Shown here one piece after another: positions 37,048-45,227 of a stretch of 64,000 nucleotides of DNA. The translations under genes were made by a program, and so were the position numbers. Under the pieces are notes generated by a model. It did not search any database and was not told where the DNA came from. It saw only the letters and a list, made by a program, of their open reading frames with translations. Source of the stretch: Devosia sp. FKR38 (lineage in GTDB: Bacteria; Pseudomonadota; Alphaproteobacteria; Rhizobiales; Devosiaceae); the NCBI RefSeq assembly GCF_005222805.1, contig NZ_STGC01000005.1:496001-560000 (forward strand), read 5' to 3'. Each line of letters starts with the position of its first letter. The first letter of the stretch is position 1.

Positions 37048-37340
37048 GTGCTGCCGATATTTTGTTCCTCAGCGCAACAATTTCCCTGATCATCCTGGGA
37101 ATCGCCATGCTGATCGCCATTATTCGCGTCGTCATTGGGCCGACGCTGGCGGATCGAATTCTTGCGCTTGATCTTTTGACTGTGATTGCCATGGGATTTG
37201 TTGCCACAATTGCTATTCGATCCGGGCTTATGCTCTATCTGGACATTGCTATAAGTCTCGCGCTTCTCGGTTTTCTTGCAACAGTGGCTTTGGCGCGCTA
37301 TATGTTGTCCCGCATCAAGGACGAGGAGGGCCGATCATGA
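37044..37340 (+). CDS. mrpF: Mrp-type Na+/H+ antiporter subunit F
   Basis: Three-segment membrane protein (98 aa) with the family stretch GPTLADRILALDLLTV and YLDIAISLALLGFLATVALA. Its codon use is visibly richer in A and T than the genes before it (for example gttgccacaattgctattcg), and this continues into mrpG. It overlaps both neighbours by 4 bases. Confidence 0.9.
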   Translation: MSAADILFLSATISLIILGIAMLIAIIRVVIGPTLADRILALDLLTVIAMGFVATIAIRSGLMLYLDIAISLALLGFLATVALARYMLSRIKDEEGRS

Positions 37341-37696
37341 TCTCTCTTCTGTTGACTGGTCTGGGCTGTATTCTGCTTGTGCTGGGATCGTGCTTTGCGC
37401 TGCTTGGTGCCATTGGTGTTTTGCGCCTGCCGGACCTGTATACGCGCATGCATGCGGCATCCAAAGCTGGTGCCGTGGGCGGTGGCATGATCCTGCTGGC
37501 GGTGGCTCTGGTGAGTTTTGACGCCAGTATTGCCCTGCGCGCCGTCATCGGGGCGGTGTTTTTGCTGCTGACAACCCCGGTTTCCGCCCATTTGCTGGCT
37601 CGTGTCAGCCATCGTGGTGGTTATCATACTCAGACCATAATGTTTATTGATGAGTTGGGGGCACCATCTACGAGTAAAGAGTCGGTCGAGCAGTAA
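37337..37696 (+). CDS. mrpG: Mrp-type Na+/H+ antiporter subunit G
   Basis: Last subunit of the complex (119 aa, three hydrophobic segments) with the hallmark VLRLPDLYTRMHAASKAGAVG. The C-terminal tail (MFIDELGAPSTSKESVEQ) is polar. Lower GC than mrpA-mrpE is seen here as in mrpF. With this gene the operon mrpABCDEFG is complete and in canonical order. Confidence 0.92.
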   Translation: MISLLLTGLGCILLVLGSCFALLGAIGVLRLPDLYTRMHAASKAGAVGGGMILLAVALVSFDASIALRAVIGAVFLLLTTPVSAHLLARVSHRGGYHTQTIMFIDELGAPSTSKESVEQ

Positions 37697-37716
37697 AATC
37701 TGCTGTGTGCAATTTA

Positions 37717-37774
37717 ATGTTGGCCCGCTTGCTTGCGGTACTAAACGGTCGTAGTACACGTCGTTGGCCAACAT
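37717..37774. promoter_or_regulatory. Inverted repeat upstream of mucR
   Basis: ATGTTGGCC (37717-37725) and GGCCAACAT (37766-37774) are exact 9-base inverted repeats 40 bases apart, ending 38 bases before the mucR start. MucR/Ros proteins repress their own genes at degenerate AT-containing sites, so an autoregulatory site or a leader stem is possible. A terminator for mrpG is another option, though no T-run follows. Confidence 0.35.
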
Positions 37775-37812
37775 GGATCATGTGGATGGCCGCATATCTG
37801 AAAGGTTGAAAT

Positions 37813-38235
37813 ATGAGTGAGAACACCGGTTCGGGAGCCGGCTTTGAGCAAGACCTGATCGAACTCAGCGCTGGAATTGTCTCGGCATATGTAAGTCACA
37901 ATGCCATGAGCCCCGGGGATCTGCCCAAGCTCATCTCCGAAATTCACAGCACGCTGCGCTCGCTGTCGACCAATGAAGTCATCGTTGCCGTCGAAGAGCT
38001 CAAGCCCGCCGTTCCTGTCCGCAAATCTGTGGCCGCTGACTACATCATCTGTCTTGAAGACGGAAAGAAGTTCAAGTCGCTCAAGCGCCACCTGCGTACC
38101 CACTACAATCTCTCGCCGGAAGAATATCGCGAGAAGTGGGGCCTGCCGGCCGACTACCCGATGGTTGCTCCGAGCTATTCGGCAACCCGCTCCAAGCTGG
38201 CCAAAGACAATGGCCTGGGCCGCAAGGCTGCCTAA
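37813..38235 (+). CDS. mucR: MucR/Ros-family zinc-finger-type transcriptional regulator
   Basis: DNA-binding protein (140 aa) of the family that silences AT-rich and horizontally acquired genes and controls surface polysaccharide and cell-cycle genes in Hyphomicrobiales. Residues 78-100 hold the finger, ICLEDGKKFKSLKRHLRTHY. The second Cys of the Ros finger (CLEC) is Asp here (CLED), as in MucR, so coordination would be Cys-Asp-His-His or metal-free. The downstream EEYREKWGLPADYPMVAPSY block is the family signature. A strong terminator follows. Confidence 0.93.
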   Translation: MSENTGSGAGFEQDLIELSAGIVSAYVSHNAMSPGDLPKLISEIHSTLRSLSTNEVIVAVEELKPAVPVRKSVAADYIICLEDGKKFKSLKRHLRTHYNLSPEEYREKWGLPADYPMVAPSYSATRSKLAKDNGLGRKAA

Positions 38236-38313
38236 GGGCGCACACACCAACACAGACATCGTCGCGCAACTGACCGGTCCCAAGCACGGTCTGGGCCTGA
38301 CAATGAACTGACC

Positions 38314-38339
38314 AACGGTCGCCCCATGGGGCGACCGTT
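38314..38339 (+). terminator. Terminator-like perfect palindrome after mucR
   Basis: AACGGTCGCCCC (38314-38325) and GGGGCGACCGTT (38328-38339) form a perfect palindrome 78 bases after the mucR stop, followed by one more T and then mixed sequence. It is a strong stem with a weak U-tail. Confidence 0.7.
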
Positions 38340-38411
38340 TGACGTTAAGGGAAACATTGCAACGGTCGTTCATGCAAGTTATCCCCGCCCCCTTGCCAAG
38401 CCTCAGGATAT

Positions 38412-38425
38412 AGGAATTAATTCCT
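38412..38425. promoter_or_regulatory. AT-rich 14-bp palindrome just upstream of the orphan DnaA-domain gene
   Basis: AGGAATTAATTCCT is a perfect palindrome ending 21 bases before the start codon at 38447, in an otherwise GC-rich area. Its position suits a promoter-proximal operator. It does not resemble the DnaA box consensus TTATCCACA. Confidence 0.35.
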
Positions 38426-38446
38426 TGATACTGACGAGGCAAGGCT

Positions 38447-38821
38447 ATGTTGCATGTGATTTCTCAGCCGCAGACTCTTCCGCGTGCCGCCGGCCCGGGC
38501 CGGGACCCCCGCGCAATCAGCGCCGCCATCGCGCTGATTGCGCGCGAAAGAAACGTTCCTGCCCATCTGCTTGTGCATCCGTCGCGCTGCCGCCGTGCTA
38601 CGGCGCGGGCCCGGCAACTGGCCATGTATCTCTCTCATGTAGTGCTGGGCCATTCGCTCACCGAGATCGCCCGCGCTTTCGGTCGTGATAGGACTACAGT
38701 CTCCTATGCCTGCGGGCTGATCGAGGATCTGCGCGATGATCCGGCCTTTGACGACGCGGTCAGCGGCTATGAGCGGCGCCTTGAGGCCAGCGCCGGAAGG
38801 GTAGGCGGCCATGGCTGGTGA
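38447..38821 (+). CDS. Orphan DnaA domain IV-like DNA-binding protein
   Basis: Protein of 124 aa. Residues 52-100 match the C-terminal DNA-binding domain of DnaA: ARARQLAMYLSHV, then GHSLTEIARAFGRDRTTVSY and ACGLIEDLRDD. There is no AAA+ ATPase domain, so it is not the initiator itself. In DnaA the loop reads DHTTV; here it is D81-R-T-T-V85, with Arg in place of the base-contacting His. Similar stand-alone proteins occur beside DUF6456 genes in Hyphomicrobiales, and their role is not known to me. The 3' end overlaps the DUF6456 gene by 11 bases. Confidence 0.8.
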   Translation: MLHVISQPQTLPRAAGPGRDPRAISAAIALIARERNVPAHLLVHPSRCRRATARARQLAMYLSHVVLGHSLTEIARAFGRDRTTVSYACGLIEDLRDDPAFDDAVSGYERRLEASAGRVGGHGW

Positions 38822-39296
38822 CGGCGCGACCATTGCTCGGCTGGCTATAGGCGGCGCGGGGACGACCCCGTTCCTGGCACCCCAGCATGTGCTGGCTGCC
38901 AACCGGCTCGAAGCCCTGATCCGCCGCGCGGGCCTGGTGCAGCGGGTGACCATGTCCTATGACCCCGCCCGCATCGGCCGCCAGCCGGGCGCGGGCGGCG
39001 ATGGTATCAGCGAGACGGGGCTGGATGCGCGGCGGCGGCTCAACCAGCTGGCCACAACGCTGCCGGCCGATTGCTGGAGCGTGCTGTTCGACGTCTGCGG
39101 CCTGGGCAAGGGTCTGCAAACCATCGAGACCGAGCGCGGCTGGCCACGGCGCAGCGCCAAGTTGGTGCTGCGCATTGCACTGAGTCAATTGGCGGCAGCC
39201 TGGGGGCTTGAGGGGGTGGCCAAGGGCGGGGACTGCGGCCGCGCCAGGGCCTGGCTGCCCGAGCGCCTGCCCATCGTGCCGCCGCTGGGGGGCTGA
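38811..39296 (+). CDS. DUF6456 domain-containing protein
   Basis: Protein of 161 aa. The C-terminal ~110 residues match the DUF6456 type (RRRLNQLATTLPADCWSVLF, followed by DVCGLGKGLQTIE and RGWPRRSAKLVLRIALSQL), a compact helical domain with a possible helix-turn-helix at PRRSAKLVLRIAL. GGAAGGG lies 10 bases before ATG 38811. The 11-base overlap with the DnaA-like gene suggests the two act together, perhaps on DNA. That is inference from gene arrangement only. Confidence 0.7.
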   Translation: MAGDGATIARLAIGGAGTTPFLAPQHVLAANRLEALIRRAGLVQRVTMSYDPARIGRQPGAGGDGISETGLDARRRLNQLATTLPADCWSVLFDVCGLGKGLQTIETERGWPRRSAKLVLRIALSQLAAAWGLEGVAKGGDCGRARAWLPERLPIVPPLGG

Positions 39297-39299
39297 AAC

Positions 39300-39728
39300 C
39301 TACTGGCGAAGGGCCTGGCCTTCGGCGCGGATGCGGTTGACCATGGCCACCAGACCATTGGAGCGCTGCGCGGTCAGATGCTCGCGCAGCCCCAGCCGGT
39401 CGAAAATAGTGATAGCGTCGGTCTCAGCAATCTCGCCGGCCGGACGGTCGGAATAGAGCGCAAGCAGCACGGCCACCAGACCCTGCACGATCATGGCATC
39501 GCTCTCGCCGCGATAGGACAGGATGGTCTGGCCATCGACCTGGCGGGTGCTGGCCGACAGCCAGACCTGGGACACGCAGCCATGCACGCGGTTGGCGTCC
39601 GATTTCTCGCTGGCCTCCAGCTTGGGCAGGGCCTGGCCCAGCTCGATCAGATAGCGGTAGCGATCCTCCCAATCGTCAAGAAAGGAGAGGTTTTCGGCAA
39701 TGTCCTGGAAGGCAGCGGGCTCGGTCAT
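39300..39728 (-). CDS. sufE: Cysteine desulfurase activator SufE
   Basis: Sulfur-acceptor protein (142 aa) that stimulates SufS and passes persulfide sulfur to iron-sulfur cluster assembly. The active Cys is C51 in NRVHGCVSQVW, with the usual N-terminal LDDWEDRYRYLIELG. Stand-alone sufE away from the suf operon is common in this order. It converges on the DUF6456 gene with a 3-base gap. Confidence 0.93.
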   Translation of the reverse strand: MTEPAAFQDIAENLSFLDDWEDRYRYLIELGQALPKLEASEKSDANRVHGCVSQVWLSASTRQVDGQTILSYRGESDAMIVQGLVAVLLALYSDRPAGEIAETDAITIFDRLGLREHLTAQRSNGLVAMVNRIRAEGQALRQ

Positions 39729-39792
39729 ACCGTCTATCTAGGCGGTTGGCGGCCTGGCCGCAAGTCAAAGGGCCAGCAGGGCTGGCCAGCGA

Positions 39793-39829
39793 AAAAGAAG
39801 CCCCAGACACGGGGCAGCGTGTCTGGGGC
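39793..39829 (-). terminator. Rho-independent terminator for the DUF5330-like gene
   Basis: On the minus strand GCCCCAGACACG (39829-39818) pairs perfectly with CGTGTCTGGGGC (39811-39800) around a 6-base loop, then TTCTTTTTC follows. It lies about 75 bases after the stop codon of the gene at 39906-40199. Confidence 0.85.
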
Positions 39830-39905
39830 AGTACCAGGGCCTTTGGAGAGCGCCGCTTGGGGAAACGGGCAACCCTGGAAATCTTTCGGCGCCGGGCGAA
39901 CCCGG

Positions 39906-40199
39906 TCAGCCTGCCCGTGCCGGACGTGGACGGGGAATAGGGGGCACAATGCCGCTGCTGGCGGGGGCGACGGCAGGGGTGGCGGCGGCGGTCTGCTGAA
40001 GGCTGGCGGCGACCACGGCCTTGCCGCCAAGGCAGGTGAGGCTATTGCAGTCGATCGACTCAATCTGGGCAGCAACGACCTGGCTGCCCGCGGCCATGGC
40101 CTGGGCCGCCATGGCGCCGGTATCGGGCAGGTCGGCGCCCGGCCGGATCACCAGAAAGGCAACGGTGAGCCAAAAAACGGATCGAATAACCACAAACAT
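39906..40199 (-). CDS. DUF5330-like small exported or membrane-anchored protein
   Basis: Protein of 97 aa. The N-terminal segment MFVVIRSVFWLTVAFLVIRP (residues 1-20) is a signal anchor. The middle includes a CNSLTC cysteine pair (NSLTC preceded by DC), and the C-terminus is Pro/Arg rich (GIVPPIPRPRPARAG). The layout fits the DUF5330 family of Hyphomicrobiales; function unknown. ATG 40199 is favoured over 40250 because it places the hydrophobic segment at the N-terminus. A strong terminator follows. Confidence 0.6.
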   Translation of the reverse strand: MFVVIRSVFWLTVAFLVIRPGADLPDTGAMAAQAMAAGSQVVAAQIESIDCNSLTCLGGKAVVAASLQQTAAATPAVAPASSGIVPPIPRPRPARAG

Positions 40200-40540
40200 A
40201 ACCACATCCAGATTCTTGCTCGGGGCCTTGGTCGCCCCGTTGAAACCCACGCTATCGGCGGCCTCTTAAGCGGTATTGGGACATTTCGATAAAATTCGAT
40301 GCAAATGCGCGCGACCGCTCTGATCGGTGCAACGCCTTGTTTACGCTAACCGGAAAAAGGCCCCCCAGGGGCACCGAACAAGCCGTTGCGGGTCAGACAT
40401 TTAAGGGCGCTTTAGCTCTTGGACGCCAGTGTGGGCGCAACAAGGCCCGAAGCTGATTCAGGCCCTGCGCGATCCCCCGGGATCAAGCCCCAAGTGTTCC
40501 GGCCCCGCAGTTCTCGGGGTCGTCAGTGAGAGTAGTGCGT
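40200..40540. other. Divergent intergenic region before the histidine kinase gene
   Basis: About 340 bases between a minus-strand small gene and the kinase gene. It holds several short G/C palindromes, the clearest being GATCCCCCGGGATC at 40471-40484 and CCCCG-CAGTT-CTCGGGG near 40503-40519, just before the kinase start. I recognise no RNA gene, and no ORF here looks real. Confidence 0.5.
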
Positions 40541-42352
40541 ATGCGTAGCCCGTTCTCTTTCAGCGTAAGCAAAGAGATCTCCCAGGCGGTTGCCGGCAGC
40601 GGCCATCGGCCGGAAGCACTGCGCCGCCAGACGCTCGCCGACAATGCGCGCATCGCCATTGCCGTCAGCGCTCTGGCCATACCCGCCTCAGTCTATTTCC
40701 TCATCATCGGCATCCCGCTGCCCTTCGTCATGGTCACCCTGTCGCTGGCCTCGGGCATGATCACGCTGACGCTGCACACCCGCAAGCTCTACGAGCAGGC
40801 CGCCGCTGGCCAGGTCTATACCATCCTGCTGCTGGGACTGCTGATGACCCTGGTTGATCGCAATCTGGGTGACATGGGCATGGCGGTGACCGTGCTGGCC
40901 CCCGTACTGGCCGCGCTGCAGGGCCGCAAGGCCCTGCGCACCCAGAGCTGGGTCCTGGCCGGGGCCGTGCTGGCGCTCGGCACGCTGGCCAGCATGCTGA
41001 GCCTGTCGGCCGGCGTCGAAATGACCGCCTCCTGGTTTATTGCCAGCGGCACAGTGTTTGCCGCCAGCCTGGCGGTCGTTGTGCACGCCGCCACCCGCAT
41101 TGGCGGTGCCTATGAGGTCTATGACAAATCCCAGGTCAACGCCTATCGGCACCTGATCGAACACGTGCAGGACGCCGTGATCCGCTTCTCCAGCGATGGC
41201 GAACTGCTGCTGGCCTCACGCTCGTCGGAGAAGCTGTTCGGCTGCCAGCGCTATGAACTGACCGGCAGCGGCCTGGGCGAGCGCCTCCACGTCCTCGACC
41301 GTCCGCTGTATCTGACCGCCTTTGCCGACGCCAACCAAGGCGGGCAGGCCCGCACCATCGAAGTGCGCATGCGCCGTGACGATCCCCATGCCAGCGCTGC
41401 CGCGCCCACTTTCATTTGGGTTGAAGTGTGCCTGTCGCCCGTGCTCGAGAGTGGAAGCGACGGCATGCGCCATGAAGTGGTGGCCCTGCTGCGCGATATT
41501 ACCGAGCGCAAGGACGACGAAGCCCTGATGGCCGAGGCGCGCCGCGTCGCCGAAGAGGCTTCCAGCGCCAAGTCGCGGTTCCTGGCCACCATCGGCCATG
41601 AACTGCGCACGCCGCTCAACGCCGTCGTCGGCTTCTCCGAGATGATGAGCAGCGGCATTGGCGGCGAGCTGTCGCCGACCCACCAGGAATATGCCGGGCT
41701 GATCCACCAGAGCGGCAAGCACCTGCTCGAAGTGGTGCGCATGCTGCTCGACATGTCGCGGCTCGATGCCGGAAAATTCGAACTGCAGACCGAGCGCTTC
41801 CAGCTGCCCGACCTGATCGAACCCTGCTTCAGCATGGTGGGCGTGATGGCGCGCGAGCGCGATATCCGCCTGGTGGCCGATGTGGCCACCAACCTGCCGC
41901 TGCTGCTGGCAGACGAACGGGCCTGCCGCCAGATCCTGATCAACCTGCTGTCCAATGCGGTCAAATTCAGCCAGCCGCATGGCACCGTGACAGTGTCCAT
42001 CAAACGGCAGGGCCAATCGCTCAACCTGTCGGTGACCGACCACGGCATCGGCATGGCGCCCGAATCGTTGGCCCGTGTCGGCGAGCCCTTCTTCCAGGTG
42101 CACGACGGCCTCAATCGCCGCTACGAGGGCACGGGGCTTGGCCTGTCCATCGTCAAGGGCCTTGTGGACTTGCATGATGGCACGCTCAGGGCCATGTCTG
42201 AGATTGGAACGGGGACAACCATGACGGTGTTGCTGCCCATAAACGGTCCGGCAATAAAAGCCGAAGAGACTGCCACCGTCACACCCATCCGCAAAGAACC
42301 GGTCGCCACCAGCAACTCCTCATGGCTAGACGAAAAAAGAAAAGCGCAATGA
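40541..42352 (+). CDS. Membrane-bound PAS sensor histidine kinase (DivJ/PleC-like architecture)
   Basis: Kinase of about 603 aa. Residues 35-190 contain roughly six hydrophobic segments. A PAS domain follows (VNAYRHLIEHVQDAVIRFS onward, closing with VVALLRDITERK). The HisKA box reads FLATIGHELRTPLNAVVGFS with the phospho-accepting His. The HATPase has NLLSNAVKFS (N box), DHGIGM (G1) and GTGLGLSIVKG (G2). No response regulator gene is adjacent, as for cell-cycle kinases. ATG 40541 is chosen; GTG 40526 is an in-frame alternative. The stop overlaps the next gene. Confidence 0.85.
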   Translation: MRSPFSFSVSKEISQAVAGSGHRPEALRRQTLADNARIAIAVSALAIPASVYFLIIGIPLPFVMVTLSLASGMITLTLHTRKLYEQAAAGQVYTILLLGLLMTLVDRNLGDMGMAVTVLAPVLAALQGRKALRTQSWVLAGAVLALGTLASMLSLSAGVEMTASWFIASGTVFAASLAVVVHAATRIGGAYEVYDKSQVNAYRHLIEHVQDAVIRFSSDGELLLASRSSEKLFGCQRYELTGSGLGERLHVLDRPLYLTAFADANQGGQARTIEVRMRRDDPHASAAAPTFIWVEVCLSPVLESGSDGMRHEVVALLRDITERKDDEALMAEARRVAEEASSAKSRFLATIGHELRTPLNAVVGFSEMMSSGIGGELSPTHQEYAGLIHQSGKHLLEVVRMLLDMSRLDAGKFELQTERFQLPDLIEPCFSMVGVMARERDIRLVADVATNLPLLLADERACRQILINLLSNAVKFSQPHGTVTVSIKRQGQSLNLSVTDHGIGMAPESLARVGEPFFQVHDGLNRRYEGTGLGLSIVKGLVDLHDGTLRAMSEIGTGTTMTVLLPINGPAIKAEETATVTPIRKEPVATSNSSWLDEKRKAQ

Positions 42353-43512
42353 CGGCTAACACCCTCTCACATCTGCCTCTGGCGGCTGGCAGCGCTCTCG
42401 CGTCTGCCCTGGGTCGTTCCGGCCGCTGGGCCCTGTCGCATTACATGCGGGCGCCGCTGGCCTCGACTGGCCTGATGGCCCTGGTGACGCTGACGGCACT
42501 GGCGGGCAGCAATGCCTTGTACTTCCAGACCAAGCGACACCCCGCGCCGTTCTTTGCACCTGTGCAGGCCATGCCTGTCGCCGAAATCCCCCAGGTTGTG
42601 CAGCCCAATACCGGCGTGTTGCCGGTGATCCCGGCGCAGCGCGTCGTGGCACCGACCCAGGTGGTAACCAATGAGACCACCGGCAGCGTTGCGCCGCCGG
42701 CGATCCCGGATGCCCCGGTGGGCAACGCACAGGCCTTCGCGGTGCAGAAGAAACTGGCCGAGCTCGGTCTGTTCGCTGGCACGGTGGATGGCTTTTACGG
42801 CCCGATGACCGCCAATGCCATCCGTGCCTTCGAGCAGCGCAATGGGCTGGAACCGACCGGCGCCATGACGCCAGCGGTGGTCGACGCGATTCTGCAGTCC
42901 GATGCCGCCGGCCGCATGCCGGTGGTGCAGCCCGTGGCCCAGCCGGTCGCTGTAGCGCCGCAGCCTGCGCCCGTCGTGGTGCCGCCGCAGCCGGCACGCC
43001 AGGCCCAGATTGCGCCGCAGCCACAGCCCATGGTGCAGTCGGCCCAGGCGCTGACCCCGGTGGACAATGCCGTCGATGTTGTCGGCAATGCCGCCGAAAC
43101 CACCATAGATTCCATCGTTGCTGCCTTTGAATCGGGTGACTCCAGTGCGGCCACGCCGCTGGCGCCGCGCACTGCGCTGCCGGCACTGAGCAGCCAGCGC
43201 TCCCCGACAGCGTCGGTGCCCGCCGCCGAACCGGTCCCGCCGGTGCAGGTGGCCGATATTACCCCGCAGACCGTGGCGCCACAGCAGACCGCAGCGCCCG
43301 CGCTCGACCCGGCCAATAACGTCGAGCTGGTCAGCCAGATCCAGCGCGGCCTGGCGAGCCTGGGCTTCTACCATGGCGCCATCGATGGCCATCCCGGCGA
43401 TTCCACCGCCCGGGCCATCCGTGAGTTCGAGAATTTCAACAGCTACAAGCTCACTGGCGAGGTCAAGCCGGACCTGGTCGGCCTGTTGCGCAATGCCGGC
43501 GCGACCCTCTAG
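42322..43512 (+). CDS. Membrane-anchored protein with two peptidoglycan-binding domains
   Basis: Protein of 396 aa with a basic N-terminus (MARRKKKSAM), one membrane segment around residues 45-70, a long Pro/Gln/Ala-rich periplasmic linker and two PG_binding_1 repeats. The first repeat (about residues 135-190) includes LGLFAGTVDGFYGPMTANAI and the second, at the C-terminus, LGFYHGAIDGHPGDSTARAI. It probably anchors to or senses the cell wall. It overlaps the kinase gene by 31 bases; an ATG at 42349 in an ATGA overlap is a possible alternative start. Pairing with a PAS kinase suggests a shared envelope function. Confidence 0.8.
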   Translation: MARRKKKSAMTANTLSHLPLAAGSALASALGRSGRWALSHYMRAPLASTGLMALVTLTALAGSNALYFQTKRHPAPFFAPVQAMPVAEIPQVVQPNTGVLPVIPAQRVVAPTQVVTNETTGSVAPPAIPDAPVGNAQAFAVQKKLAELGLFAGTVDGFYGPMTANAIRAFEQRNGLEPTGAMTPAVVDAILQSDAAGRMPVVQPVAQPVAVAPQPAPVVVPPQPARQAQIAPQPQPMVQSAQALTPVDNAVDVVGNAAETTIDSIVAAFESGDSSAATPLAPRTALPALSSQRSPTASVPAAEPVPPVQVADITPQTVAPQQTAAPALDPANNVELVSQIQRGLASLGFYHGAIDGHPGDSTARAIREFENFNSYKLTGEVKPDLVGLLRNAGATL

Positions 43513-43851
43513 GTGAGCCTGCTCCGCAGCGATCTATGGTGCGGGGTCTTTGTGCGGCGGCATAACGACCTGGGCCATATGTGCGTGGTGTCGCGCCGCG
43601 GCGATTCCATTGCCGGCCAGGTGTTCATCGAGGTTGACCACCTCGATGGTACGCTGTCGCTCTACACTCCTGCGCCCATTGCCAGTCGGGAGAACAATGC
43701 GGCGGGACTGGTGTTCCAGTGCCGCTTCCACCATGCCGAACCGCAGAAGGTGCGCGAACGTATCGCCCGCGAGGCCGAGTTCGATCCCGATCTCTGGGTG
43801 CTGAGCCTGGATCTGCGCGGCGATGACCTGGGTGTTGACCTGGTCAAATAG
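43513..43851 (+). CDS. DUF1491 family protein
   Basis: Protein of 112 aa of a conserved alphaproteobacterial family of unknown function. Seen: VFVRRHNDLGHMCVVSRRGD near the N-terminus and DLWVLSLDLRGDD near the C-terminus. GTG 43513 follows the stop codon of the previous gene with no gap, so translation is likely coupled to it. No signal peptide. Confidence 0.8.
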   Translation: MSLLRSDLWCGVFVRRHNDLGHMCVVSRRGDSIAGQVFIEVDHLDGTLSLYTPAPIASRENNAAGLVFQCRFHHAEPQKVRERIAREAEFDPDLWVLSLDLRGDDLGVDLVK

Positions 43852-43892
43852 GGCGCTTGCCTGCCTGAACAGGCGTATGGGGCAGGCGCGCC

Positions 43893-45065
43893 TTAGCTGG
43901 CGCGCTTGATGCCAATGCGGGCCAGGGCCTCGATGGCCTGTTCGACCACCGGATTGTGCGCCGGGGCAAGCGAGGGCGTACGGCGACTGGTTTCGGTGAA
44001 GGGCTTGTATTCGGGCTTGGCCAGCTCGAGCAGGTTCACCTCGCCGCGCCAGGCGCTCATCAGATAGGCCATGGAATCGGGCGTGACATTGCCGAACATG
44101 GTGGCGAAGTCGGCCAGGGCGCGCGAGCGCTCGCTGTCGTGGCTGGTGGCGTGGATCAGCACCTTGAGCCCGTCATAGGCGCTGCAGCCGAAGGCGCGCA
44201 GGATGACAAACAGCGAGGCGCCGGTGACGTCATGGGCGATCTGCCCGCAACGCACTTCATCGAGTCCGGTGATCTGGCTGAGCAGCTTGGTGACTTCGGG
44301 GCGGCGGTTTTCCGAGAACAGCTTCATCAGCGCCAGCGTCAGCTCGGCATTGGCGACAGTGAGCAGCTCGATGGTCTTCTTGATCGGCGCCACGGGGGTG
44401 TCGCGATGCGCAAAGGCCTGGATGACCTTGAGCCGATCGGCATCGGAGAGGTCAAAGAAGGCGGGAGCCAGCAGAGCCGCGTCGAAGTCACTGCGCTTGG
44501 CCAGCGACTCGGCGACCATGTGGTCCATCTGGGCGGAGCGGGCCAGGGCGCTGAGATAGGCGCCGCGCGGCACGATATGGGTGTTGGACGCCAGGGCGCG
44601 ATAGACCTTGCGCGAATTCATCTGGAACAGCTTGGCCAGCACCACATTGGACAGGTCCGGCCGCGCAGCGAGGGTGGCAGCGGCAGGCACGTCATAGCGC
44701 GCAATGATCTCGAGCATGGTGGCTTCGCTGAGCTCGACCGCGCTGGTGAGGAAACCGTTGAGATCCTCCCCGATGTTTTCCACCACCAGGTTTTCCAGCA
44801 CCGGCGAGAGCACGGCAGCCCGGCCCAGGATCGCTGCGCCCTTGGCGCGGGCCTGCGGGCCGGCAATGGGGAAGAGGCGCGTCGCCAGCGCCTCAAACTG
44901 TTCCATTTCGGGAGCAGTGGCCTTGCCGCGGCGCGCATAGGCGTCACAGGCGGCGATCAAAAGGGTGTTCGTCCGGTCCACGCCGCCGGATTCGATCAGC
45001 AGTTGGAATGTCTCGTAAGGCTGAAAACCAAGCATATCGTGGGGACCGTCATATCGGAATCGCAT
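43893..45065 (-). CDS. DUF2336 domain-containing protein
   Basis: Cytoplasmic, helix-rich protein (390 aa) built of HEAT-like helical repeats, typical of the alphaproteobacterial DUF2336 family, which is often found near cell-cycle or flagellar genes. Examples of the repeats are LAARPDLSNVVLAKLFQMN and LASNTHIVPRGAYLSALARS. No catalytic motif is visible. ATG 45065 is used; GTG 45068 and ATG 45035 are alternatives. A CtrA-like site lies 37 bases upstream of the start. Confidence 0.75.
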   Translation of the reverse strand: MRFRYDGPHDMLGFQPYETFQLLIESGGVDRTNTLLIAACDAYARRGKATAPEMEQFEALATRLFPIAGPQARAKGAAILGRAAVLSPVLENLVVENIGEDLNGFLTSAVELSEATMLEIIARYDVPAAATLAARPDLSNVVLAKLFQMNSRKVYRALASNTHIVPRGAYLSALARSAQMDHMVAESLAKRSDFDAALLAPAFFDLSDADRLKVIQAFAHRDTPVAPIKKTIELLTVANAELTLALMKLFSENRRPEVTKLLSQITGLDEVRCGQIAHDVTGASLFVILRAFGCSAYDGLKVLIHATSHDSERSRALADFATMFGNVTPDSMAYLMSAWRGEVNLLELAKPEYKPFTETSRRTPSLAPAHNPVVEQAIEALARIGIKRAS

Positions 45066-45101
45066 CACATTTGATGCGGACTCACTCTTGCCGCCAATTC
45101 G

Positions 45102-45117
45102 TTAGCAGACTGTTAAC
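45102..45117. promoter_or_regulatory. CtrA-box candidate in the DUF2336 / small-gene divergent region
   Basis: TTAG-N7-TTAAC at 45102-45117 matches the CtrA consensus TTAA-N7-TTAAC in eight of nine positions. It sits between two divergently transcribed genes. Binding by CtrA is inference; the palindromic look (GTTAGCAG...CTGTTAAC) may mean another regulator. Confidence 0.4.
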
Positions 45118-45227
45118 CTTGACGATCTCTTAATGGCTTCAGGACGCACTGGGGCGAAGTGCGCACTGATTTGCAACACGAAGCGCGGCCTCCAGGGGAA
45201 GGAGGAGCGGGACCCTCGGAGGATAGC

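Noticed and set aside
38376-38386. TTATCCCC upstream of the DnaA-like gene as a DnaA box
   Set aside because: It lacks the ACA end of the consensus and there is no cluster of boxes, so I do not propose an origin here.
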